From positions 33,924,428-33,988,427 of the forward strand of contig CM031616.1 in the NCBI GenBank assembly GCA_018398815.1: DNA of 64,000 nucleotides. Direction: 5' to 3'. The notes under the pieces are model-generated. The model was not told the DNA's origin and searched no databases. It worked only from the letters and a program-made list of their open reading frames with translations. Each line of letters opens with the position of its first letter. Position 1 is the stretch's first letter. Source of the DNA: Conus ventricosus. Taxonomy: Eukaryota; Mollusca; Gastropoda; Neogastropoda; Conidae. Shown here piece by piece: positions 20,880 to 31,609 of this stretch. The position numbers and the translations under genes were made by a program.

Positions 20880-23605
20880 AATGTACTGCCAAAAGAAGAA
20901 CATGGAGCCAAAGCCCATCAACATTCTGCACTGGAGCAGAAGGGGCTTACAAAAGAAACTCCCTAGCACAGAGACTACAGAAGGAGGACATCCACATCGC
21001 CTGTTTGCAGGAAACTACTCAAGGAATCACAGAGATTCAGTGTCCGAGGCTATCATGTCTACAGACAGGACAGGGAGGGAAGAGCAAAAGGTGGAGTGGC
21101 CATCATCGTAAAAACTGTATCCCCGCGCAGGAGTTCGCCCATAAACACAACGACGCGGGCCGAGATTCCATGGGGTAAACATCAAGGTCGACAACCGGCA
21201 GTTGAAAATCATCAATGTCTACTGCCTCAAGACAAGAATTGTCCCTGGACCACATGATTATCTCAGAGAGCTATGTCTGATCGTTGGTGACTTCAACAGT
21301 CATCCGAAGCATGGGGATACCCAGAATCCGACCGACGGGAGAGGAGGATGAGGATTGGCAGATTGAGAAAAACCTTCTTCTCCTGAACGACCCGGATGAT
21401 ACGCCGACATTCTTCTCGAGAAAGTGGCTAACCTCCACAACTCCGGACCTTGCCTTTGCGACAAATGAATGTCAGCCGGAAATCCACACGAATGGTACTA
21501 GAACAACTCGGAGGAAGCGACCACAACCAGTAAAATCTCCATCGACATGAACTCAAACCACATCAGCAAAGGCTTTCCCAAGAGGAATTTTAAAGAGCAA
21601 ACTGGGAGAAATTTGCACCCCACGACCAGCTGCTGATGGGATCAGGGAAAGCGGGTGCCCTGAACAAGAAAGTGAGGATCTGAACCAACACATCCTGACA
21701 GCTGCCAGGGAATCAATACCTCGAGGAGCTCGCAGAAACACTACCGACCATATTGGACGGAAAGAGCTCCAACAACAGGAAGATGATTGTCCAAGATGCC
21801 AGGGAAAAGTGAGGAAGATCCCATAATAAAAATAACATCGCTTTAAAGAAGTACAGCTAAGCACAGAAGAACGCTTAACCAAGAAGCAAGAAGAAGCTGG
21901 GTGGAAAAAACAGAGGAGTTAAACTTGGACAAGAAGGCCAGAAACTCTGGAGACTTCAAAAGCCCTAAACGAATGAGGACAGCGAAGCTCACCCATCACT
22001 CTCTGAAAGATGGCAGATGAAGACAGGAAGCAAGCTGCAGACGAGCTCATGCACAGTATGCAGACAATAGCGACCTGGAAGTTACGGCCAGGCCAAGAGT
22101 CCGAGAGCACTAGACACTTCACTGGCCATGAAGGTGAACCAGAGATAAACCAGCCCTTCACCTCGAGAGAACTACAAGAAGCTATGCATCTCGAAAAAAA
22201 GAAGGCCCAGGTGTGGATCAGATCACCAATGAATGCTCCTCCATCTCGGCCCAAAGGCAAAGAAAAAGCTTTTGCAGCTGTATAATGAAGCTGGAAGTCA
22301 GGAATTGTGCCTCAGATAGGAAGGAAGTACATGGTACCTGTCCACAAAAAGGCAAGGAGAAGTCCAAAAGCGTGATAGCTACAGGCCAATTAGCCTCCTG
22401 AGTGCGTTGGCAAACTGCTGGAACGCATGATCAACACCAGACACATGTTGCACCTGAGGAAAAGAACCACATCAGTCAGAGCAGGCAGCCTATCAGAAGC
22501 AACCACACACTGAAGACCAGGTAACTTACTTGCCCAAGCCATCGAAGATGGAATTCCAGGAAAAAAAGCACACTCTACATCTGGATCGACATGGAGAAAG
22601 CTTTCGAAAAAGTCTGGAAAGATGGGCTGAAAGAAAATGAGAGAAGTGGAGTCCATGGACGAATGTTCAGATGGATTGACCAATATCTGAACACAGAAAA
22701 GCAAGAACACGGACTGGGCAACATACAGCAGAAAAAAGGTCTGAAACAAGGAGTCCCACAGGGTGGAGTCTTGTTCCCACGCCTATCCTGTCTTCATAAA
22801 AGACATCATCCACAGACTGCCAAGAAACGTCAAGGGAGCAAATCTATGCTGATGATCTGCTATATGGTGCAAGCGAAGAGCATCTTTCTCATGCCAATTA
22901 CAGACTGAAAATGGCCCTCGGAGAATCGAAGCCTGGACAAACAAATGGCAGGTCAAGTCCAATGAGCGGAAGACAAACCTACACCACTCTTCTACCCTAT
23001 CAAGCCTGGAACAAAAGGCAACCTTAAGACAACTCCCAGACTCCAGCACGAAGACACCCCAACTTACCTGAGTCACCTGGACCGCCGCCTGACCTGGAAA
23101 CACCAATACAGAAAAGTCAGGCCAAGCAAAGGGCGTCTTGACTGATGAAAAGCTCAGTGAACCCAGTGGGTGTGACCAAAGAGTTCAGAAAGGACTGTAC
23201 GTCGGCAGAGTGAGACCTGTCATGGAGTATGGCCTGGCAGCAACCTCAACAGCTGCCAAGTCTCACACGGACAAGATTGCTAGGACCAAACCGGGCCCAA
23301 TGAGGATCATGACGGGGGCCATGAGACGACACTCGATCAAAGGTGGAACAGTCAAGGCTGCACAATGGAGACAAGAGTATCAGTTAAGGTCATGACACAG
23401 GCAGCCAGTCCAAACAGAAGCCGCCAATGACACATGCAAGAACGCCCAAGCGAGCCTTGAAATCAGCTTCATCGGAGCAGACATACGTGAGAGAAGCCAG
23501 ACACTGAACTGCTGAGCACGGCAAGCAATTGCCAAGTACACTACATTGCCAGCTGAAAAGAGCTCCACCCCACTGATCCCAGGAGTAGAACGGGGCCAGG
23601 AGACC
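20880..23605 (+). pseudogene. Non-LTR retrotransposon endonuclease-RT (I/Jockey-like), decayed
   Basis: Reading through many frameshifts, the order is an APE-type endonuclease and then reverse transcriptase. The endonuclease shows 'IHIACLQET' (catalytic Glu, about 20,990-21,015), 'GVAIIV' near 21,095, 'VGDFNSH' near 21,285 and 'PDLAFATN' near 21,445. RT motif A is 'WIDMEKAFEKVW' at about 22,582-22,617, 'LKQGVPQGGVL' is at 22,739-22,771, and the catalytic 'YADDLLYG' is at 22,846-22,868 in another frame. Downstream 'RPVMEYG' (23,210-23,230) and 'MRIMTGAMR' fit the thumb and C-terminal region of the I/Jockey superfamily. The RNase H domain expected in I-type elements is missing, and the copy ends near 23,605 without a clear tail. 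Confidence 0.75.
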
Positions 23606-23609
23606 TCGT

Positions 23610-24520
23610 AGTAGGCCGACACAGCCAGATCGATAGCGACACTTCAGTCTGATCAATGGATCTACATGCACAGAAACATGTCGCAGGTGTTGCGCACGAA
23701 GCAACCAGTGCGGGCAAACCGTTCGAACCGTCAGATTGCAAGAGCGAGCGCCAATGCAGACGGCAATATGTTGTCCATCAACTCACCGTAGCAAGCAGAT
23801 CTCAACGCAAGCAGAGAGCCAGGAACCACACAGGACCATGGACACAATCGTCAGCTAAGAGCCTGTCTGTTACGCTGCAACAAATCAAGAACTGACGTGT
23901 CTGGCATCTGAGGCAGATAGAGGTCTAGAGCGCGGGGAACCTACGCCACAGGGATCCTGCACCTGCGGGTTTGAAGGAAGAGGGATGGCGATGTCTGGCA
24001 AGGTGGGGGATCAGTGACCAGACACGACACTTCCTGTACTTTGACAAAACCATGTAGAGCATGTCCAAAGAACGGTACTCAGCAGGTGCATCGCAGAACA
24101 ACAATGCGCTCCACGTTTGGCAGGGCTGACCGGTCTGCATCTTGCTCAGAGGGTCAAACAGCGACGCTCCAACGCAAGAGCCAAGCGCTCGGCATCCAGA
24201 GATGGACACCATACAGTGCTATGCAACCGGCATCTCTGTCCCACTGCATCGCATGACGCTCCATGGAACGAACGTGCTGAGGAGGCCTGAACGAGAAGCT
24301 GCATGGGCCAGCAGCTGGAAGGACGCAGCGTTGCAAGGAACTGGGTGTCATCTAGTGGGGCATCTGACGAGGAAGAAGATGGACTGCCACAGGCGTTCTT
24401 GCACAACCTTGTCTACTCCATGAGGAGGCGCTGCCAAGCGTGCATCGGGCAAATGGCGGACACACTCGGTATTAGAGCTCGCGGACGGACATGCTCGTCG
24501 TGGTGTACTTTTTGACAGGG
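23610..24520 (+). pseudogene. Tc1-type DDE transposase, copy B (heavily decayed)
   Basis: Starts at the equivalent of about 19,480 in copy A. Shared text includes AACATGTCGC-AGGTG, CAAACCGTTCGA and GATTGCAAGA, at roughly 75% identity by eye. Catalytic boxes are hard to find, but the C-terminus is clear: 'FLHNLVYSMRRRCQACIG' at about 24,398-24,450, the family's closing SMRRRC box. About 740 bases of host transposase therefore lie on both sides of the LINE. That is far too long and diverged for an ordinary target-site duplication. Confidence 0.65.
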
Positions 24521-24849
24521 ACCCTAGTGAAGTCACCAGCTAATTTCAGATGAATTCGGCCATTCTTGTCAAGAACAGACATTTTGTTTCATTAAAAAAT
24601 GGATGCGTAATCAAATGTGCTTACTTTCATTAAATAATTCTGTACTACCAACGTTGTCTGGGTCTTTTGGCAAGCGGTGCGTTTTTAATGTTGTTCAGTA
24701 TATTATGACAGCAAGCGTCGAGTACAGCCAGACAAGTAGTCTCATTCCGAAATGGACCCCATAGCATCATCTGCACCATCCTCATCTTCATCCATCAGCA
24801 GTAAAAACAGTCTGAACGAGGAAAGCACTCAGAGAGCTGCAGACCTCGC

Positions 24850-24980
24850 CAAGGCAGTGCATCACCCCCATATGGTATTGCCAGATACTGTGTGTAGTAG
24901 TGACCATTTCAGTACCAAGGCAGCGCATCACCCCATATGGCATTGCCAGATACTGTGTGTAGTAGTGACCATTTCAGTAC
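24850..24980. repeat. Tandem repeat, about 65 bp, 2 copies
   Basis: Two near-identical units (CATATGG-ATTGCCAGATACTG, TAGTAGTGACCATTTCAG), starting near 24,852 and 24,918. Confidence 0.9.
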
Positions 24981-25094
24981 ATACTATCGCACACTCACAC
25001 ACTGCAGTCTGTACACCTCTAGAACAGATTCTCAACTGCTATATTCATTTTCTTGGCAAGTTCGGGGCGTGAACATCATTCACAAAAGAACAAC

Positions 25095-25111
25095 ACACAC
25101 ACACACACACA

Positions 25112-25143
<32 letters not shown>

Positions 25144-25179
25144 TGCACGCACGCACGCATGCACACACGCACGCACGAA

Positions 25180-25219
<40 letters not shown>

Positions 25220-25225
25220 CACACA
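25095..25225. repeat. (CA)n / (CACG)n array
   Basis: CA repeat leading into CACG tetranucleotide repeats with CATG variants. Confidence 0.95.
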
Positions 25226-26137
25226 GTGTTACAACTGAACTTTTAAATCAGGAAAATTTGTACTGCCCTGAATGATTTTTTTTATATTACTTTTCCTTTT
25301 TCAGTAAAGACAACACAAAAAAAAATTGGAATAGCATTAAACTCTGATAGTTAATCTTGCCAAACAATCGCACAAAAATATGTGAAAAAAGCACAACAAT
25401 TTTCAACAATCTGTTGGTTAGCTTTAAAATTGTCGTGTTTTAAATAAATAGTTGGCGATAACCTTAAATACAAAAAAATAGCTCACCTAGCCTCACAAAC
25501 AATAATTTGTATAAAGAAAAAAAAGCACTCATAAATACAGAAACACCTTGATCGCCTTTCTTTCGTTGTTGTTTTGTTTATCATGCCTCTCGTCAGAAAA
25601 TTTGAAAACGGGTATATTTTAGCTATTCATTCATTTCAACTATTACAAAAAAGCTGAAAGGAACCTCTTACACTATCTGTGGCATATTTGGCCGTAGATG
25701 TGATATAAATGTCCCAAAACTGCATCCAAAATTACACATTTTTCACAAATAGGCTACTTATATCGCCTTTGGTTATGTTTTTCAGCAAAAGTAAATCACA
25801 AGCGCATTTTTCATCTAAAAATATTAGAAGAAGTATCCATTGTCGATTTCCTTCAGTCCTAATTATTTATTTAACTGTACATTGGACAACAATCTCTCTG
25901 ATCCCTGAATGAGATTTTAAAACCGCGCACATACACATACGTTTAAAAAATAGATTTCTTTATGTCTATGATTTAGGTCTACCCAAACTTTAAAAATAGC
26001 AGTAGTCTGCATGTCCTTTTTGATGTTTTATAAACTTGAAATTTGGAGAAAATTTAGAAACGAACAGTCTCTCATCTGGCCGTAGAAAAGTGCGCACATA
26101 AATGCATTTTTGCATAAATATGCGAGCGTATCTCGCC
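25226..26137. other. AT-rich unannotated stretch
   Basis: About 900 bases of AT-rich sequence. No gene or known repeat was recognised. Confidence 0.4.
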
Positions 26138-26577
26138 TTTGAACTTTTGTTATGAATTTATTACCAGAAAACTGAAAACTGAAGACGAAACACCTGCCAT
26201 AACATATCTGGGCTCAGACACAAAGCGTCTACAATATCCTAACAAAACTTAACAAGGTAGAACTTGAACAAAACAATAAAATATACTTTGAACTTTGTTA
26301 TGAATCTATACTAGAAATCTGAAGACGAAACACCTGCCATAATGTATCTGGGCTCAGAAAAAAAACGTCTAAAATATCAACCAAAAAACAACAACAACAA
26401 CAACAAAGGTAGAACTCGAACAGAACAATCAATTATACTTTGAACTTTCTTATGAATTTGCATTAGAAAACTGGAGAAGAAACACCTGCCATAATGCATC
26501 TGGTTTAGAAACAATACGTCTAAAATATACAAACAAACATTAACAAGGCAGAACTCCATCAAAACAATCAAATATGC
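26138..26577. repeat. Tandem repeat, about 150 bp, 3 copies
   Basis: Units start at TTTGAACTTT near 26,140, 26,288 and 26,440. They share TATGAAT, GAAGACGAAACACCTGCCAT, ATCTGGGCTCAGA and ACGTCTAAAATAT. Divergence between copies is moderate. Confidence 0.85.
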
Positions 26578-26831
26578 AAACGTACAGCAAACAACGACAA
26601 ACGCAATACAAAAGAAAAGTAAAATAACATTTAAAAAAAGAGATCCGAAGGAAACGAAAATACATGCGTTGGAAAACGAACATTAAAAGAACCACACGCC
26701 TTTTGGTTCCCGAATCATGAAAGACTGCTTCAAAGGTAATCGTTAAGCAATTTTTTAACTTGAAACTAATGATCTTTGTAATTCAATGGCGCAAAATGTT
26801 GGCCTATTGTCATTTTGTGCTGAAAATTTTG

Positions 26832-26833
<2 letters not shown>

Positions 26834-26903
<70 letters not shown>

Positions 26904-26932
26904 CAAACCACACGCACGCACGCACACACACA

Positions 26933-26972
<40 letters not shown>

Positions 26973-26991
26973 CACACACACACACACACAC

Positions 26992-27059
<68 letters not shown>

Positions 27060-27111
27060 TAGACGGTCCTAATAATATGACGTTTCAACATGAGAGCAAT
27101 TCCAAATTCAC

Positions 27112-27182
<71 letters not shown>
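26834..27182. repeat. (CA)n - (GA)n - (CA)n block
   Basis: CA 26,834-26,991, GA 26,994-27,057, 55 bases of ordinary sequence, then CA 27,113-27,182. Confidence 0.95.
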
Positions 27183-27427
27183 CACACGTCAAAGAAAGTA
27201 AATTGCACATAAGAAAAGAGAGGGAGTGAAAAAGAATGGGAGAGACCACAAGTTTCAAAGTATGTTAATGAAAACTAAACAAAAATTGTAATCTTTTTGT
27301 AAAACATCTTGACTAAACAGTACTACTTTGTCTGTCCTGTGATAGAGAACACTTGTCAATGACGACAGAGACACGCAGCAAGCATGAACCCCCAAGGAAT
27401 TCACCCAAGCAGACTGGGACAGTTTCT

Positions 27428-28049
27428 TTAATCCTGGTGCGCTACATTAAGGACAGGTTGAAAATGGTGGTGCAAATTGGATATGTAGATGGCTTTGTCA
27501 GTTTCTGGAAGAGAGGAAAGTTTCAGTGGAGAGTATTTTAGCCACAGAGGTTGGAAACCTTTGACCTGAACTGTAAAAACAAATATGTCCGTATTGAGAA
27601 TGGTAGCGGCCGCAAAAATTTCAACTCCAGTGGCCCATTTACTATTTCCCCTCATGTTTTCATGATTGACGTATTCTGTCCGATTGGAGCCCTCGAAAAA
27701 TCCGTCGTCATTTTCTTCAATGAAGTCAAATGATTTGCCTCATCGCTTTGTGTATTTTTTTTCAGTCCCTAGAACAATGTAGCTCATGGATCTGAACAAA
27801 ACAATTACCGTCTCCAGGAACAGAAACGACATTGTCGGGCTCAGAACCGAGTGGAACATTCACAGGAACAACAGCAGGATGTTTCCTATAGATCCTGCCA
27901 CACTTAAGACTGTTTGCTCTTTGGTTTTGCCACCGAACGTCCACGGGTGTGAAAAGCATTGTTCGTTCTTGTGCGCAGGAGGCACTGCGAAATCTCTCTC
28001 TTCTTCTCTTTTTTTTTCGGCAACTTGGATTGTCCAAATTTGCACACAT
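27428..28049 (-). pseudogene. OTU-type cysteine protease-like fragment (broken)
   Basis: On the minus strand one open segment (28,049-27,762) ends with 'VVSVPGDGNCF', the catalytic-Cys loop of ovarian-tumour (OTU) proteases (DGNCF, codons at 27,801-27,815). A second segment (about 27,735-27,428) has 'WATGVEIFAAA', 'TDIFVF' and 'HHFQPVL', matching the OTU middle (W.T..EI.A.A), core strand and catalytic-His box. The two segments are in different frames with stops between. The usual RALS...H..LR stretch is missing, so this is a pseudogene or two exons with a poorly visible intron. OTU domains occur in deubiquitinases and in some mobile-element proteins; which applies here cannot be told. Confidence 0.5.
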
Positions 28050-28115
28050 TTGTTTGGTGACATCTTTCGTTTTTCTGGGTTCGGATCATCGTCCTTCACC
28101 AATTTACACTAAATT

Positions 28116-28440
28116 GACCAATGGTCAGTGACACTAACCACTGGTTGTCTGCATTGCACAAGGTATACAAACAGTCATGAGACACTAATCAACTGTAAAA
28201 TAGTCGAAATATCTTATTTACGTCATAGTGACCAGTGGTCAGTGGCACTGACCACCAGTCTTCTGCATTGTATAAGGTACACAGGTACTCGGAGACTAAT
28301 TAGCTGTGAAATAGTTAAAATCTCCGATTTTCGTCATAATGACCAGTGGTCAGTGGCACTGACATTAGTCATCTGCATTGTTCAAGCTAAGGTACACAGG
28401 TACTCAACAGACTCTAATTAGCTGTAAAATAGTTAAAGGA
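28116..28440. repeat. Tandem repeat, about 112 bp, 3 copies
   Basis: Units start at GACCARTGGTCAGTG near 28,117, 28,230 and 28,341. They share CTGCATTG, AAGGTA-ACA, CTAATTAGCTG and AAATAGT. The unit begins with a small palindromic word (GACCANTGGTC). Confidence 0.9.
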
Positions 28441-28465
28441 GGCAAAACGGGATGAAGCAACAACG

Positions 28466-28550
28466 GCACTTGGTCACAATGACACGTGGTCACAATGACA
28501 TTTTGTCACAAGTACGCTTGGTCACTTTGGCACTTGGTCACATTGGCATG
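28466..28550. repeat. Short tandem repeat, GGTCACAATGACA-like
   Basis: Five degenerate units of 15-18 bp sharing TTGGTCAC, beginning right after the 112-bp array. Confidence 0.8.
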
Positions 28551-28659
28551 TAGCCGTCTTTCTTCTCACGCATGCGCGGGCGTACTCACGCACCCGAATA
28601 TTGACCCATGCGTGTAAGCTAGCACGAGAAATGTTAATACGTATCTGTTAGTGAACCAG

Positions 28660-28669
<10 letters not shown>

Positions 28670-28690
<21 letters not shown>

Positions 28691-29105
28691 GGGGGGGTCC
28701 ATGTATTGAGAAGAGTCTAGAACTACACTTTGTCTACGCCTAACTGACGGTATATAGGACATAGGAGAGGGGGTGTAAATACGTAGGCTAACCCAAATTT
28801 TCTTTTAAAGACGGATGTGCGTGTTGAGAAGAGGCAGAGGAAAACCCTGACTAACCCTCTCTTGTTTGAAGGGTGGGGTGGGGTGGAGGAAGATTCCAAA
28901 TTGTCCTAGATTGACCCTTTGTGGAGTGGGGAGGGGGGGGTAAATCCAGGCTAGCCCAAACTTACCCACAGGTGGGGGGGGGGGGGTAAGTTCCAACAAG
29001 GGGGAGGGAAGTTCTGACTAGTCCTAGAATGACCCCCGGGGGTAAAAGCAGACTAGCCCAGACTTACCCCGAGGTAAGTTCCAGAGGGGGGTAAGAACGG
29101 GCTGT
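28670..29105 (-). repeat. Poly-G and inverted copy of the GGGTAA-GGGCTAG repeat
   Basis: A G-run (about 28,674-28,697) precedes the degenerate family of 17,545-18,646 in opposite orientation. The segment 28,925-29,105 read on the minus strand nearly repeats 17,545-17,745. Confidence 0.8.
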
Positions 29106-29640
29106 TACACGGTCTTTTTTTTTCTTTTCTTTTTTTTAACTACATTGTGAGCAACGTTCAGAATTCAGTGAAAGACACGGTTTTTGTTGTTGTTGTTTTG
29201 GCCTTTTTCCCTTTTTTTCCGTGTTGCACGTGGCACACGCTGCTGTATGAGCAAGCAACCAGTTTGCCACACTCTCGGGATGTGAACGCACCGGTCCGGG
29301 TCGCGCTACATGGAGAAGAAGAACCACCACTACCTCGACACCAAAACTTAATGACAAACGTTTATCGTCAGTGGTCTTGGCAGACGTTTCTTGTTGCGGC
29401 GACATTGGTGTTGGGCGTTATCGACATTTACCCATTTTCTGCTTCACGTTCGAAGAAGTGACCGTCTGAAAGTTGTGGGACACAGGTCTGTGTTGGTTAT
29501 GATTCACGGCTACGCCATTCTGCGATTGACCAGTGTCTCGTTCTGTGAATGACAGTTCTCTCATTCTGTGATCGCGATTATCAAATCTCTACATGGATTG
29601 TTGTTGACACGTTGGAAGCAGTGGGTAGGTTATTATTCAT
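29106..29640. other. Unannotated stretch
   Basis: Unique-looking sequence with a few homopolymers. An 89-codon minus-strand frame at 29,136-29,405 has no recognisable domain. Confidence 0.35.
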
Positions 29641-29653
29641 GTGTGTGTGTGTG

Positions 29654-29690
<37 letters not shown>

Positions 29691-29693
29691 CTC

Positions 29694-29726
<33 letters not shown>

Positions 29727-29968
29727 TGTGTGGAAAAAGATGGGAGGGAAGGATTAGCAAGAAATATATCTGTAGTGAGTGTGTGAGAGAGAGAGAGAAC
29801 GAACGAACGAACGAAATGTTGTTTAATGAGGGAAAAGAATAAGCACCAGTCAGTGGCTTTTTTTCATCCAGCCCTCAAACAATAAAAACATGGTAGAAAT
29901 CATTGCATCGAACTGCATATAAACTCATAAACAACAATGAATACATGGCAATTTAGAATAAGAGAATG

Positions 29969-30031
<63 letters not shown>

Positions 30032-30122
30032 GTGTGTGTGTCTGTGTGTGTGGAAAAAGATGGAGGGATTAGCAAGAAATATATCTGTTGTGAGTGAAAG
30101 AGAGAGAGAGAGAGAGAGGAGA

Positions 30123-30165
<43 letters not shown>
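29641..30165. repeat. TG/GA microsatellites with duplicated flank and LINE 3' end
   Basis: The text GGAAAAAGATGG...GGATTAGCAAGAAATATATCTG...GTGAGTG occurs at 29,731-29,785 and 30,051-30,104, each between a TG array and a GA array. Between them, 29,796-29,970 starts with (GAAC)n and carries TTTAATGAGGG, AATAAGCA, a T-run and CATCCAGCCCT, the third copy of the LINE 3' end seen at 1676 and 3744 (minus strand). Confidence 0.75.
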
Positions 30166-30168
<3 letters not shown>

Positions 30169-30352
30169 TGTTTCATGTCGATATTGTTGTTTTAGTTGTC
30201 ATTTCTTTAACAATTACCTGTATCAAGAGAGATCAGACAGACTTTGTTTGTGTTGTTGGTGTTGTTGTTGTTGTTTGTCATTGTTGTTACTTCTCCGATT
30301 TAACGTCTGTCACATGAACTAATAGATAGACATACACGCACGTGTTCGCGCG

Positions 30353-30572
30353 TTTGTGTGTGTGTGTGTGTGTGCGCGCGCGCGCCCGCGCACGCATGTG
30401 TGTGTGCACGCACGTGCATGTGTGTATGCACGCATGTGTGTGCGCATGCTTGGAGATGCGTATCTGTGTGTTTGCGCGCACGTGCAGATTGTGTGTGTGC
30501 AGATGATTGTACGTGTGTGCACGTGAGCGCTGACCGCGCGCGCGCGCGCGCGTTTGTGTGTGTGTGTGTGTG
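30353..30572. repeat. TG / CG-rich alternating purine-pyrimidine block
   Basis: TG, TGCG and (CG)n runs (CG at about 30,373-30,384 and 30,536-30,551). Such alternating tracts favour Z-DNA (established property). Confidence 0.9.
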
Positions 30573-30689
30573 TGAGGTCCCTTTGGGGAAGATTTGCACC
30601 CTTTCCCCTCTGACATTTTCTGCAATGATAGGAAAAGGAAATCTTTCCTCATTGATTATGTCCACAGTTTTGTTTCCTTTCTTAATTTG

Positions 30690-31190
30690 TCCTCATCCAT
30701 CTTTACATTTTCATAATGTCCTATTTCATCTTTCATCCATTTTTTTTACATTTTCATAATGTCCTATCCCATCTTTCATTTTTCAGGATGTCCACATCCA
30801 TCTTCCCTTTCTCATGATGCCACACTATCTTTTTTCTCATGATGCCCACACTATCTTTCTTTCTCATGATGCCCACACTATCTTTCTTTCTCATGATGTC
30901 TTTCCCAGCTGTCCTCTCTCACTAAGTCCACGTCCATCTTTGCTTGTTACGATGTCCACACTGATCGTTTGTATGTTACTTTCTCTGTAAGATGTGCATT
31001 CGGATGTATCTTCTTTCTGTTCGTTACTTTCCCATGATATCATCATCTGTCTTTCCACGCTCATGATGACCACACCCATCTTCACTTTGGTCATGGTTTC
31101 ATCATTTATGTTTCTTACTCTTTTGTTTCCTCATCGATCTTTCGTTTGTCCCCGTGGGCTCATCGATCTTACCGTTTTCGTAATGTTCTT
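30690..31190. repeat. Degenerate CTCATGATG-CCACACTATC minisatellite
   Basis: Units of roughly 30-40 bases share TTTCTCATGATG, CC-ACA-TATCTTTC or TCCATCTTT. The cleanest part is 30,800-30,900, decaying to the right. Confidence 0.75.
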
Positions 31191-31609
31191 ATCCTAACTT
31201 TTTTTTATTTTAATTTTGATGTTGCTGTTTGATTTTGCCTTCCTTGCAGCTGGCCATATCAGGGCTGTCCACTGTGTATACTTATTTGAATAGTCGCCCC
31301 GACCAGTTCAGGCCTGCCTAATGTTCTTTTTATGTTGTTGATATAGATGCGTTGTCCATAACATGGCTGACTACTAATAGCTGTTTGGATAGGTACATTC
31401 AGGCGTGATATTCGCATGCACCGCATCTTCTTTGAAAGATAGAAATAACCATTTCAGATGACATGTGGGTGGGTGGGGAAGGTGGAGAATGGGAAAGCAG
31501 GAACACAGCGCCTCAAAATGGGCAGTGGAAATGACCGTTTTTATGTCGGTCAGAACTTCAAGCTGCGAACGCGGTGGGTCACTGCTGGGTCAGCCAGGGG
31601 CCATGTTGT
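31191..31609. other. Unannotated stretch
   Basis: No gene or repeat recognised; it precedes the GGATATCC satellite. Confidence 0.35.

Larger units (their letters stand above)
18996..24700. mobile_element. Tc1/mariner composite with nested LINE
   Basis: Bases 18,998-19,021 are the exact reverse complement of 24,675-24,698 (24 bp, starting CTGAACAACATT), and both ends are flanked by TA, the Tc1/mariner target. Inside, in order: a decayed transposase (19,244-20,218), an I/Jockey-like LINE (about 20,220-23,605), and a second decayed transposase region (23,610-24,520). A simple Tc1 element is about 1.2-1.7 kb, so this 5.7-kb unit is a nested or recombinant element. Confidence 0.75.

Noticed and set aside
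25095..25225. Regular CACG/CA repeats and other tandem arrays as possible CRISPR
   Set aside because: No alternation of conserved repeat and unique spacer, no cas genes, and the DNA is clearly animal-like.
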